Shown piece by piece: positions 1 through 6,208 of a DNA stretch of 6,295 nt. Every line of letters begins with the position of its first letter. Position 1 is the first letter of the stretch. The notes below the pieces were generated by a model that did not search any database, was not told where the DNA came from, and saw nothing but the letters and a program-made list of their open reading frames with translations. The stretch lies in NCBI GenBank assembly GCA_017414145.1, contig JAFPQL010000017.1:1-6295 (forward strand), given 5' to 3'. The translations under genes and the position numbers were made by a program. The stretch is from Oscillospiraceae bacterium (GTDB taxonomy: Bacteria; Bacillota_A; Clostridia; Oscillospirales; Ruminococcaceae).

Positions 1-503
<503 letters not shown>

Positions 504-527
504 TCACCGGAAATCCGGAGGAAAACC

Positions 528-1232
528 ATGAAAACAGTCATCATTCACGGGCAGAGTCATGAGGGCGTGACCTGTCATCTGGCGCGCATGACGGCCGCGC
601 AGCTGCACGGCGAAGTGACAGAGTTCTTTCTGCCGCGTGATTTCGGAGAATTTTGCCGCGGCTGCACGACCTGCTTTGTGCAGAGCGAAACGAAATGTCC
701 GCATTTTGAGCAGCTCCGCCCGATCACCGAAGCGATTGACGCGGCGGATGTCATCATCCTCGCAAGTCCGGTGTATGTTTACCATGTGACCGGCTCCATG
801 AAGGCGCTGCTCGATCATTACGCCTACCGCTGGATGCCGCACCGTCCCGATGCGCGGATGTTCCGCAAGCAGGCGGTCTGCATTTCGACCGCGGCCGGTG
901 CCGGGATGAAAAGCACGATCAGGGACATGGCAGACAGCACATTTTTCTGGGGCTGTGCGCGGACGGAAAAGCTCGGCATCGCCGTTTCCGCGACGGACTG
1001 GAACGGCGTCAGCGAAAAGAAAAAGGCGCAGGCAGAGCGAAAGACGGCAAAGCTCGCCGCAAGGATTCTGCGGCGCAGCGGAAATGTGAAGCCGTCGCTC
1101 AAAACGAAGCTGTTTTTTGCGGTTATGCGCATGATGCAGAAGAACGGCTGGAATCCGGCGGACAAGCGCTACTGGCAGGAAATGGGCTGGCTTGACAAAG
1201 GACGCCCGTGGAAATCAAAGGAGAGCATATGA
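528..1232 (+). CDS. Flavodoxin-fold NAD(P)H-dependent oxidoreductase, possible iron-sulfur flavoprotein
   Basis: This 234-residue protein resembles the flavodoxin_2/FMN-reductase family, which binds FMN and moves electrons in the cytoplasm; the true substrate is not known. The N-terminus MKTVIIHGQSHEG fits the beta-strand plus phosphate-binding loop of the fold. The stretch ILASPVYVYHVTGSMKALLDH (split here as ILASPVYVYH and VTGSMKALLDH, about residues 77-97) is the second flavin-binding region, normally followed by a quinone- or NADPH-site helix. Cysteines C43, C46, C49 and C57 make C-x2-C-x2-C-x7-C, which fits the compact cluster-binding motif CX2CX2CX4-7C of iron-sulfur flavoproteins. The C-terminal region (about 190-232) carries a basic helix and a Trp-rich end. 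The ATG at 528 has GGAGG at 517-521, 6 bases upstream. The stop overlaps the maf start (ATGA), indicating translational coupling. Fold confidence is high; cluster binding is inference. Confidence 0.85.
   Translation: MKTVIIHGQSHEGVTCHLARMTAAQLHGEVTEFFLPRDFGEFCRGCTTCFVQSETKCPHFEQLRPITEAIDAADVIILASPVYVYHVTGSMKALLDHYAYRWMPHRPDARMFRKQAVCISTAAGAGMKSTIRDMADSTFFWGCARTEKLGIAVSATDWNGVSEKKKAQAERKTAKLAARILRRSGNVKPSLKTKLFFAVMRMMQKNGWNPADKRYWQEMGWLDKGRPWKSKESI
1217..1223 (+). promoter_or_regulatory. Ribosome binding site that fixes the maf start
   Basis: The string AAAGGAG lies 5 bases before the ATG at 1229. It sits inside the last codons of the flavodoxin-like gene. It supports ATG 1229 over the in-frame GTG at 1208, which would add seven residues ahead of the conserved Maf N-terminus. 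Confidence 0.75.
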
Positions 1233-1789
1233 AACTGATTTTGGCATCCGCTTCCCCGCGGAGAAAGGAACTGCTCGGCAAGCTCGGCATTCCGTTTGAG
1301 GTGATTGTCTCGGACTGTGACGAGACACTGCCGGACGGCATTCCGGCGGAGGAGGCGGCGGAGCTGCTGGCGGTGCGAAAGGCGGCAGCCGTCGCAAAAC
1401 AGCACCCCGATGCGGTTGTGATCGGCGCAGATACGACGGTTCTGCTGGACGGCCGGATCCTCGGCAAACCGCATGACCGTGCGGAATGCGCTGCAATGCT
1501 GCATCTGCTGTCTGGACGGCAGCACAGGGTCGTGACGGGGGTTGCGATCTTCTGGAACGGCCGTTCCGCGAGTTTTTCAGATGAAACACTGGTGCAGTTT
1601 TACCCGCTGACAGAGGCAGAAATCAATGCCTATGCGGATTCCGACGAGCCGTATGACAAGGCGGGCGCCTACGGCATACAGGGGCAGGGCGCGCTGCTGG
1701 TTGCGGGCATTTCCGGCGATTATTCCAATGTCGTCGGTCTGCCGGTTTCGCGTCTGGCGCGGCAGATGCGCGATTTCGGACTGCTCTGA
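1229..1789 (+). CDS. maf: Maf family nucleoside triphosphate pyrophosphatase
   Basis: Maf proteins hydrolyse non-canonical or excess nucleoside triphosphates (dTTP/UTP or modified bases, depending on subgroup) to the monophosphate and pyrophosphate, and in Bacillus are tied to septum formation arrest. The 186-residue length is normal for the family. All family motifs are present: the N-terminal ASASPRR (residues 6-12), E32, K51, the GADTTV motif with D68, GKP with K80, DKAGAYGIQG (143-152, with Q151), and GDYSNVVGLPV near the end (163-173). The spacing of these residues matches an active enzyme. The YhdE-like (dTTP/UTP) subgroup is favoured by the GIQG motif, but this is inference. Translation begins at the ATG overlapping the previous stop by 4 bases (ATGA). 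The stop is TGA at 1787-1789, and the next gene begins 15 bases later. Confidence 0.95.
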   Translation: MKLILASASPRRKELLGKLGIPFEVIVSDCDETLPDGIPAEEAAELLAVRKAAAVAKQHPDAVVIGADTTVLLDGRILGKPHDRAECAAMLHLLSGRQHRVVTGVAIFWNGRSASFSDETLVQFYPLTEAEINAYADSDEPYDKAGAYGIQGQGALLVAGISGDYSNVVGLPVSRLARQMRDFGLL

Positions 1790-1804
1790 AAGGAGGAGAC
1801 GGGA

Positions 1805-2530
1805 ATGCTCCGTTTTTTCGGCCGCGGGTCGGCCTTTTCAGACAATCAGAACAGCGCCTTTTTTGAACAGGACGGCACTCTGGTGCTGCTGGACTGCCCG
1901 ATGTCGGCGTTTCACGCCCTGCGCCGCTATGCACAGTCGCACACATGGAACGGCATCCGCGTGCTGGTGACGCACCCGCACAGCGACCACATCGGCGGTA
2001 TTCCGATGCTGATTCACTATGCAAAGCATCTGCTGCATATTCCGGTGACGGTCATCGTCCCGACAGCGGAGCTTGCCGGTGATCTGCGCTTCCTGATTGA
2101 GCGTCTTGACGGCTGCAAGCCCGCGGATTACACGCTGCTGACCGTCGGAGAATGTGCGCTGCCGTGGCTGACTGCCGCGGTTCCCGTCCGGCACTCCGAG
2201 GCACTTGACGGGCGGTGCTTTGGCTATGTGCTGAGAATCGGCGGGCGGGATGTCGTCTACACCGGCGATACTTCGGAGCTGACGCCGTTTCTTCCGTATC
2301 TGCACCGCGGCGCGCTGCTCTATACAGAGGCGGCCTGCTATGACAGCGGCGTGCATCTGTATCTGGATGCCGTGCTGCCCGTCCTGCTGCGGCTGCTTGA
2401 GGAGGGCACGGCTGTTTACCTGATGCACCTGGACGACGAAGCCGCAATTATGGAGAAAATCAGCGGAACCGGCCTGCTTCCGGCGCCGCTCTGGGATGAA
2501 ACCGACAGGATTACCGGCACAGGCTCTTGA
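1805..2530 (+). CDS. Metallo-beta-lactamase-fold hydrolase (ribonuclease Z-like)
   Basis: A 241-residue soluble protein of the MBL superfamily, which uses one or two metal ions to hydrolyse phosphodiesters or other esters. The metal ligands can be read: THPHSDHIGG gives H57, H59, D61 and H62; H130 in VRHSEA is the next expected ligand; D155 in VYTGDTSEL bridges the metals; H208 in LMHLDDE is the last one. The full ligand set suggests an active enzyme. The opening FFGRGSAFSDNQNSAFF and the closing MHLDD resemble RNase Z-like and small uncharacterised Clostridia MBL proteins, but the protein is shorter than classical RNase Z and no exosite arm is evident, so the substrate cannot be assigned. 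The ATG at 1805 follows AAAGGAGG (1789-1796) at 8 bases. The stop TGA (2528-2530) lies inside the -35 box of the prfB promoter. It is probably cotranscribed with maf. Confidence 0.88.
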   Translation: MLRFFGRGSAFSDNQNSAFFEQDGTLVLLDCPMSAFHALRRYAQSHTWNGIRVLVTHPHSDHIGGIPMLIHYAKHLLHIPVTVIVPTAELAGDLRFLIERLDGCKPADYTLLTVGECALPWLTAAVPVRHSEALDGRCFGYVLRIGGRDVVYTGDTSELTPFLPYLHRGALLYTEAACYDSGVHLYLDAVLPVLLRLLEEGTAVYLMHLDDEAAIMEKISGTGLLPAPLWDETDRITGTGS

Positions 2531-2555
2531 CAGAACGGGGAAAATCCTGTAAAAT
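2527..2555 (+). promoter_or_regulatory. Housekeeping sigma promoter for prfB
   Basis: TTGACA (2527-2532) and TAAAAT (2550-2555) are separated by exactly 17 bases, one mismatch from the sigma-70/sigma-A consensus in total. The start of transcription is expected near 2561-2563, giving a leader of about 25 bases. The -35 box overlaps the stop codon of the upstream hydrolase gene. No terminator is seen before it, so read-through from the upstream operon is possible as well. Confidence 0.85.
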
Positions 2556-2573
2556 AGAAGTATTATCGGATTG

Positions 2574-2579
2574 AAAGGA
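2574..2579 (+). promoter_or_regulatory. Ribosome binding site choosing between two prfB ATGs
   Basis: AAAGGA ends 2 bases before the ATG at 2582 but 8 bases before the ATG at 2588. The second spacing is normal and the first is too short, so 2588 is the better start. Conserved residue numbering in RF2 agrees (see the prfB entry). Confidence 0.65.
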
Positions 2580-2587
2580 AAATGCAC

Positions 2588-3727
2588 ATGATTTTACTGG
2601 ATGATATCCGTACCGAGCTGGTCAATGCCAGACCGGAAGTGAAGGAGCTCGGTGAGGTTCTGCAAATTGAGCGTGCAAAATCTGACCTCGGCGATATGAA
2701 GCGCCAGATGGAGTACGAGGGCTTTTGGGACGATCATGAAAAGGCGCAGCAGGTCACGCAGAAGTGCAATACGCTGGAGCGCAAGGTCGAGAATTACGAG
2801 CGGCTGTCCGCGCTGCTCGAAGACACGATCGCACTGATCGAGCTCTGCATCGAGGAGGGCGACGATTCCTCGAATGAAGAAATTATGGCGGACGCGGAGA
2901 AATTCCGCGAACAGCTTGCTGCGGAAAAGTTAAAGACGCTGCTGACCGGCGAATACGACAATTCCAACGCGATTCTGACGATTCACGCCGGCGCGGGCGG
3001 CACCGAGGCACAGGACTGGTCGCAGATGCTCTACCGGATGTATAACAAGTACGCGGAATCGCACGGTTTCAAGGTCGATCTGCTCGACTGGCTCGACGGC
3101 GACGAAGCGGGCATCAAGTCCGCATCGTTCATGGTGCAGGGCGAGAATGCCTACGGCTTCCTGAAGTCAGAGGCGGGCGTACACCGTCTGGTGCGCGTGT
3201 CGCCGTTCGATGCGTCCGGCCGCCGTCACACCTCGTTTGCCGCACTGGAGGTTATGCCGGAAATCTCCGACGATGTGGAAATCGAGATCCGTCCGGAGGA
3301 CATTGAGATGCAGGTTTACCGGTCGTCCGGCGCGGGCGGTCAGCACATCAACAAGACCAGCTCCGCCGTCCGTCTGACGCATATCCCGACAGGCATTGTC
3401 GTTTCCTGCCAGACCCAGCGCAGCCAGTTCCAGAATAGGGACTACTGTATGAAAATGCTGCGTGCAAAGCTTGTGGAAATCAAGGAGCGCGAGCATCTGG
3501 AGAAGATTTCGGACATCAAGGGCGTCCAGCTCAAGATCGAGTGGGGCAGCCAGATCCGTTCGTATGTCTTCATGCCCTATACGCTTGTCAAGGATCACCG
3601 CACCGGCTGTGAAACCGGCAATGTGCAGGCGGTCATGGACGGCGATCTCGATGCGTTCATCAATGCCTATCTGAAGGCGCTTTCTCACGGCACACTGCAA
3701 TCCGGCAGTGCGGCCGCCGATCTCTGA
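2588..3727 (+). CDS. prfB: Peptide chain release factor 2 (RF2), no programmed frameshift
   Basis: RF2 recognises UGA and UAA in the ribosomal A site and triggers peptide release. From ATG 2588 the protein is 379 residues. The SPF stop-codon reading motif falls at 205-207 and the catalytic GGQ at 250-252, the same numbers as in E. coli RF2. This supports this start over the in-frame ATG six bases earlier at 2582. The order is an N-terminal helical domain (about 1-115), HAGAGGTEAQDW (133-144), SPF, then SGAGGQHINKTSSAVR (247-262) and the helical C-terminus. Residue 246, just before the GGQ loop, is Ser, where E. coli K-12 has Thr and many bacteria have Ala. Codons 25-26 read CTG CAA where E. 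coli has CTT TGA C, so the usual +1 frameshift control is absent. The gene has its own promoter and terminator, and ends with UGA, a codon its own product reads. Confidence 0.97.
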   Translation: MILLDDIRTELVNARPEVKELGEVLQIERAKSDLGDMKRQMEYEGFWDDHEKAQQVTQKCNTLERKVENYERLSALLEDTIALIELCIEEGDDSSNEEIMADAEKFREQLAAEKLKTLLTGEYDNSNAILTIHAGAGGTEAQDWSQMLYRMYNKYAESHGFKVDLLDWLDGDEAGIKSASFMVQGENAYGFLKSEAGVHRLVRVSPFDASGRRHTSFAALEVMPEISDDVEIEIRPEDIEMQVYRSSGAGGQHINKTSSAVRLTHIPTGIVVSCQTQRSQFQNRDYCMKMLRAKLVEIKEREHLEKISDIKGVQLKIEWGSQIRSYVFMPYTLVKDHRTGCETGNVQAVMDGDLDAFINAYLKALSHGTLQSGSAAADL

Positions 3728-3733
3728 TTCTGT

Positions 3734-3770
3734 TCCCCGAAGCATTTTTTCCGGTGCTTCGGGGATTTTT
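3734..3770 (+). terminator. Intrinsic terminator of prfB
   Basis: An 11-bp perfect stem pairs TCCCCGAAGCA (3734-3744) with TGCTTCGGGGA (3755-3765) around a 10-base loop. A run of five T (3766-3770) follows immediately. It begins 7 bases after the prfB stop. This is a textbook Rho-independent terminator and separates prfB from the next transcription unit. Confidence 0.93.
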
Positions 3771-3797
3771 CGTCTGCCTCGGCCCATCGTCCGGTAC

Positions 3798-3826
3798 TTG
3801 CAAAATCGTCCGGATTGTGGTATAAT
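3798..3826 (+). promoter_or_regulatory. Extended -10 promoter for the phosphatase-trkA unit
   Basis: TTGCAA (3798-3803) and a perfect TATAAT (3821-3826) are 17 bases apart, and TGG directly before the -10 box makes an extended -10 (TGn). Transcription should start near 3832-3834, leaving a leader of about 68 bases before the ATG at 3902. The leader holds a 6-bp hairpin, GGCTGC (3867-3872) with GCAGCC (3878-3883), just upstream of the ribosome binding site. Confidence 0.85.
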
Positions 3827-3901
3827 AATAGAAAACTATTCGCAGGCGGAACCGGTCTGCGGAACGGGCTGCACCGGGCAGCCGGCGAAAGGAATCTGTC
3901 T

Positions 3902-4630
3902 ATGAGACTGCTGATTGTCCGGCACGGCGATCCGGACTATGAACACGATACCCTGACACCCGCGGGACACCGCGAGGCGGCGCTTGCAGCGGCATATCTC
4001 TCGAAGGAGCAGATTGATGCGTTTTATCTGTCTCCGCTGGGGCGCGCACAGGACACCGCAAAATACACGCTGGATGCGATGCACCGGACCGGGGAGACAC
4101 TCCCGTGGCTCTGCGAATTCTATGCGCGGATCCGGCATCCCGATACGGGAGATTTCCGCATTCCGTGGGACTGGCTGCCGGCCTTCTGGACGGCGGAGCC
4201 GCAGTATTACGACAAGGACGCGTGGCATCAGACCGATGTGATGCGGGAATACCGCGTCGGTGAGGCGGCACAGCTTGTCTGTGAGGGGCTGGATGCCGTT
4301 TTAGCCTCGCACGGCTATGTGCGCGACGGCATGGTCTGGCGCGTCGTGGAGCCGAACTCGAAAACACTCGCTTTTTTCTGTCATTTCGGCGTCGAATGCG
4401 TCATGCTCGGACATCTGCTCGGCATCTCGCCGATGCAGCTCTGGCACGGATTCTGTGCGGCGCCGTCCTCGATCACGACGGTTTACACCGAGGAACGGCG
4501 GCAGGGGATCGCGTCGTTCCGCGTCTCCCGGTTCGGAGACACCTCGCATCTGTATGCGGCGGGTGTGCAGCCGTCCTTTTCGGGACGCTTCTGCGAGCGG
4601 TTTGACAATGCGGAGGAACGGCATGATTAA
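3902..4630 (+). CDS. Histidine phosphatase superfamily protein (phosphoglycerate mutase-like)
   Basis: Members of this superfamily use a phosphohistidine intermediate to dephosphorylate sugars, nucleotides or proteins, or act as mutases. The 242-residue protein opens with MRLLIVRHGDP, where R7-H8-G9 carries the nucleophilic histidine. The second signature SPLGRAQDTA (44-53) carries phosphate-binding R48. E72 (LCEF) is a candidate general acid, and H161 in FFCHFG is the second active-site histidine. The middle part (about 75-150) is longer than in simple cofactor-dependent mutases and is rich in Trp and Tyr (for example PWDWLPAFW), so the substrate is probably not phosphoglycerate; it is not known. 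The ATG at 3902 follows AAAGGA (3888-3893) at 8 bases. An upstream in-frame extension to 3815 exists, but it would begin at or before the promoter's transcription start. The gene ends 21 bases before trkA, which probably shares its mRNA. Confidence 0.9.
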   Translation: MRLLIVRHGDPDYEHDTLTPAGHREAALAAAYLSKEQIDAFYLSPLGRAQDTAKYTLDAMHRTGETLPWLCEFYARIRHPDTGDFRIPWDWLPAFWTAEPQYYDKDAWHQTDVMREYRVGEAAQLVCEGLDAVLASHGYVRDGMVWRVVEPNSKTLAFFCHFGVECVMLGHLLGISPMQLWHGFCAAPSSITTVYTEERRQGIASFRVSRFGDTSHLYAAGVQPSFSGRFCERFDNAEERHD

Positions 4631-4655
4631 ACGCAACTGGAGGAAAATGGCTTGA
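4623..4655 (+). CDS. Possible 10-residue coupling/leader peptide before trkA
   Basis: A short frame MIKRNWRKMA starts at ATG 4623, preceded by GGAGG (4612-4616) at 6 bases. It overlaps the last 8 bases of the phosphatase gene in another frame. Its TGA stop (4653-4655) overlaps the TTG start of trkA (4652-4654) by two bases, giving TTGA. Ribosomes ending this peptide would be placed on the weak TTG start, so it could couple trkA translation to the upstream gene. Four of ten residues are basic. It may equally be chance, since such short frames cannot be proved from composition. Confidence 0.3.
   Translation: MIKRNWRKMA
4639..4643 (+). promoter_or_regulatory. Ribosome binding site for the trkA TTG start
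   Basis: GGAGG lies 8 bases before TTG 4652. No in-frame ATG or GTG occurs nearby; the ATG at 4647 is in another frame and meets a stop after one further codon. The TTG puts the nucleotide-binding strand (NIIIVGLGKVG) right at the protein start, as expected for TrkA. Confidence 0.7.
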
Positions 4656-6208
4656 ATATCATCATCGTGGGACTCGGCAAGGTCGGCAGAGCGCTGACAC
4701 AGCAGCTCAACGAATCCGGCAACAACATTACGGTTGTCGATCCGGATGCCGGCAAGATCAATGATGTGACAGAGCGGACGGATGTCATGGGCGTTGTCGG
4801 AAACGGCCTGACGCGCACGGTGCTGGAGGAGGCACATATCACGGAGGCGGATCTTCTGATCGCCGTCACCGGCTCGGACGAACGGAATCTGCTCTGCTGT
4901 CTGCTGGCCAAGCGTGCCGGAAAGGGCGCCTGCCAGACCATCGCGCGCGTGCGGAGTCCGCAGTACAGTGAGGACGGCGCGTTCCTGCGCAAGGAGCTCG
5001 GCCTTGCAATGATTATCAATCCCGAATACGCGGCGGCGGCGGAGATTGCCCGTGTGCTGCGGTTCCCGTCTGCCATCAAGATCGACACCTTTGTCAAGGG
5101 CAGAATCGAGCTGATGAAATTCAAGCTGCCGGAGGATTCCCCGCTCTGCGGCATGGCAGTCCGCGACATCGAGCCGAAGCTGCACTGCGATGTGCTGGTC
5201 TGCACGGTTGAGCGCGGCGAGGAGGCGTTCATCGCGTCCGGCGATTTCATCTTCCGGGAGCGGGATGTCATTTCGATCATTGCGGAGCCGAAGAACGCAT
5301 ATCATTTCTTCCGCAAGATCAATTATAAGGCGCTGCCTGTCCACAACGCGCTGATCGCGGGCGGCGGCGATATCACCCATTATCTCTGCGCAATGCTTGC
5401 GAAGTCCGGCATCAGTACGACGGTCATCGAGAAAGACCCTGTGCGCGCAGACCTTCTTTCCGACGAGCTTCCCGATGTCACGGTCATCAATGCCGATGCC
5501 GCCGATCAGGAGGTGCTGATGCAGGAGCAGATCGACAAGGCGGGCGCGTTTGTCGCCCTGACGAACATCGACGAGGAGAACATCCTGCTGTCGCTGTTTG
5601 CGCGTTCAGTCAGCAAGGGCAAGCTCGTCACAAAAATCAACCGCATCGACTTTGACCATGTCATCGAACGGCTCGATCTGGACACCGTCATCTACCCGAA
5701 GAACATCACGGCGGAGATCATCGTGCGCTATGTCCGTGCGATGAAAAACACGATCGGCAGCAATGTCGAGACGCTCTATCAGCTCATCAAGGGCAAGGTC
5801 GAGGCGGCGGAGTTCACGATCTGCGAGGGTTCGCCGATCATCGGCATCCCGCTGATGGATCTGAAATTCAGGGAGGGCGTGCTGGTTGCGGCGATTGTCC
5901 GGAACCGCAAGGTTATCCTGCCGCGCGGCAATGACCGGATCGAGGACGGTGACGCGGTTGTCATCGAGGGACAACGTTTTGGTAAGCGATTCGACGGAGG
6001 ATTCCGGAGGTGCTGCCTTGCTGCTGTAAAATGCACTCAACTGCACATAGGGGATTTCGTCGTCTGCTGTCCAGCGTTCTGCGGCGGTCTGGTGAAGCTG
6101 TTCGGACGTCATGCAGACGCCGATGCATTCGCAGACAAATGCGCCGAGGAGCAGCGCTGCTGCAAGGAGCAAGGGAACCGCTTTTCTGAATGCCGGCTTC
6201 ATCACTGA
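4652..6208 (+). CDS. trkA: Trk/Ktr potassium uptake regulatory subunit TrkA, 3' end replaced
   Basis: TrkA is the cytoplasmic NAD(H)/nucleotide-binding subunit that gates TrkH/KtrB-type K+ channels at the membrane. The protein has two RCK units in tandem. The first Rossmann motif GLGKVG is at 7-12 with the acidic D30 ending strand 2 (TVVD), and VTGSDERNLL at 73-81 is typical. A TrkA_C domain spans about 135-215. A second Rossmann unit starts at IAGGGDIT (235-242), followed by a second TrkA_C domain ending at DRIEDGDAVV (428-437). Translation starts at TTG. After about residue 438 (base 5965) the sequence no longer looks like TrkA: residues 439-518 are Cys-rich and are exactly the antisense of a permease gene start. 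The authentic end (about 15-20 residues in typical 450-460-residue TrkA) is missing. No trkH is in view; it may have lain beyond the junction. Confidence 0.88.
   Translation: MNIIIVGLGKVGRALTQQLNESGNNITVVDPDAGKINDVTERTDVMGVVGNGLTRTVLEEAHITEADLLIAVTGSDERNLLCCLLAKRAGKGACQTIARVRSPQYSEDGAFLRKELGLAMIINPEYAAAAEIARVLRFPSAIKIDTFVKGRIELMKFKLPEDSPLCGMAVRDIEPKLHCDVLVCTVERGEEAFIASGDFIFRERDVISIIAEPKNAYHFFRKINYKALPVHNALIAGGGDITHYLCAMLAKSGISTTVIEKDPVRADLLSDELPDVTVINADAADQEVLMQEQIDKAGAFVALTNIDEENILLSLFARSVSKGKLVTKINRIDFDHVIERLDLDTVIYPKNITAEIIVRYVRAMKNTIGSNVETLYQLIKGKVEAAEFTICEGSPIIGIPLMDLKFREGVLVAAIVRNRKVILPRGNDRIEDGDAVVIEGQRFGKRFDGGFRRCCLAAVKCTQLHIGDFVVCCPAFCGGLVKLFGRHADADAFADKCAEEQRCCKEQGNRFSECRLHH
5963..5977. 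other. Rearrangement or chimera junction between trkA and an opposing permease gene
   Basis: On the left the plus strand encodes recognisable TrkA up to V437/I438 (5960-5965). On the right the minus strand encodes a recognisable membrane-protein start down to about residue 76 (5975-5977). Neither gene continues across: each frame runs on only as antisense of the other. The breakpoint therefore lies in this interval. A 6-bp inverted repeat, GTTGTC (5957-5962) and GACAAC (5970-5975), brackets it. Whether this is in the genome or made during assembly or amplification cannot be told from one sequence. Confidence 0.65.
5972..6202 (-). pseudogene. 5' fragment of an ABC-transporter permease-like membrane protein
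   Basis: Read on the minus strand, ATG at 6202-6200 opens a protein with a basic start (MKPAFRK), one hydrophobic segment (about residues 8-29, LLLAAALLLGAF) and an extracytoplasmic stretch with EQLHQTAAERW and IPYVQLSAFY. This layout resembles the N-terminus of FtsX/MacB-like or related Clostridia ABC permeases that follow an HlyD-type adaptor; the name is inference. GGAGGA at 6214-6209 is 6 bases from the ATG. The adaptor stop TGA overlaps this ATG by one base (TGATG), so the two genes are coupled. A GTG at 6205-6203, one codon earlier, is a less likely start. After about residue 77 the frame continues only as antisense of trkA, so the gene is cut off at the junction. Confidence 0.55.

Noticed and set aside
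507..518. CCGGA-AA-TCCGG palindrome after ligA as a terminator
   Set aside because: The loop is only two bases, no T-run follows, and the right arm overlaps the next ribosome binding site.
1208..1228. GTG at 1208 as the maf start
   Set aside because: The ATG at 1229 has a better-placed ribosome binding site and begins directly with the conserved Maf N-terminus.
1838..2587. A 249-codon open frame on the minus strand
   Set aside because: It is the antisense of the metallo-beta-lactamase-fold gene and the prfB promoter, with no family motif.
3815..3901. In-frame N-terminal extension of the histidine phosphatase
   Set aside because: It would start at or before the predicted transcription start and adds residues ahead of the canonical RHG strand.
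4301..5380. A 359-codon open frame on the minus strand
   Set aside because: It lies opposite the phosphatase gene and trkA, both with clear family motifs. It has no recognisable motif or good start signal and is rich in Arg, Asp and His, as expected for antisense of GC-rich genes.
5606..5970. Minus-strand continuation of the permease-like frame as real protein
   Set aside because: Below about 5972 it is the antisense of confidently identified trkA and loses any membrane-protein character.
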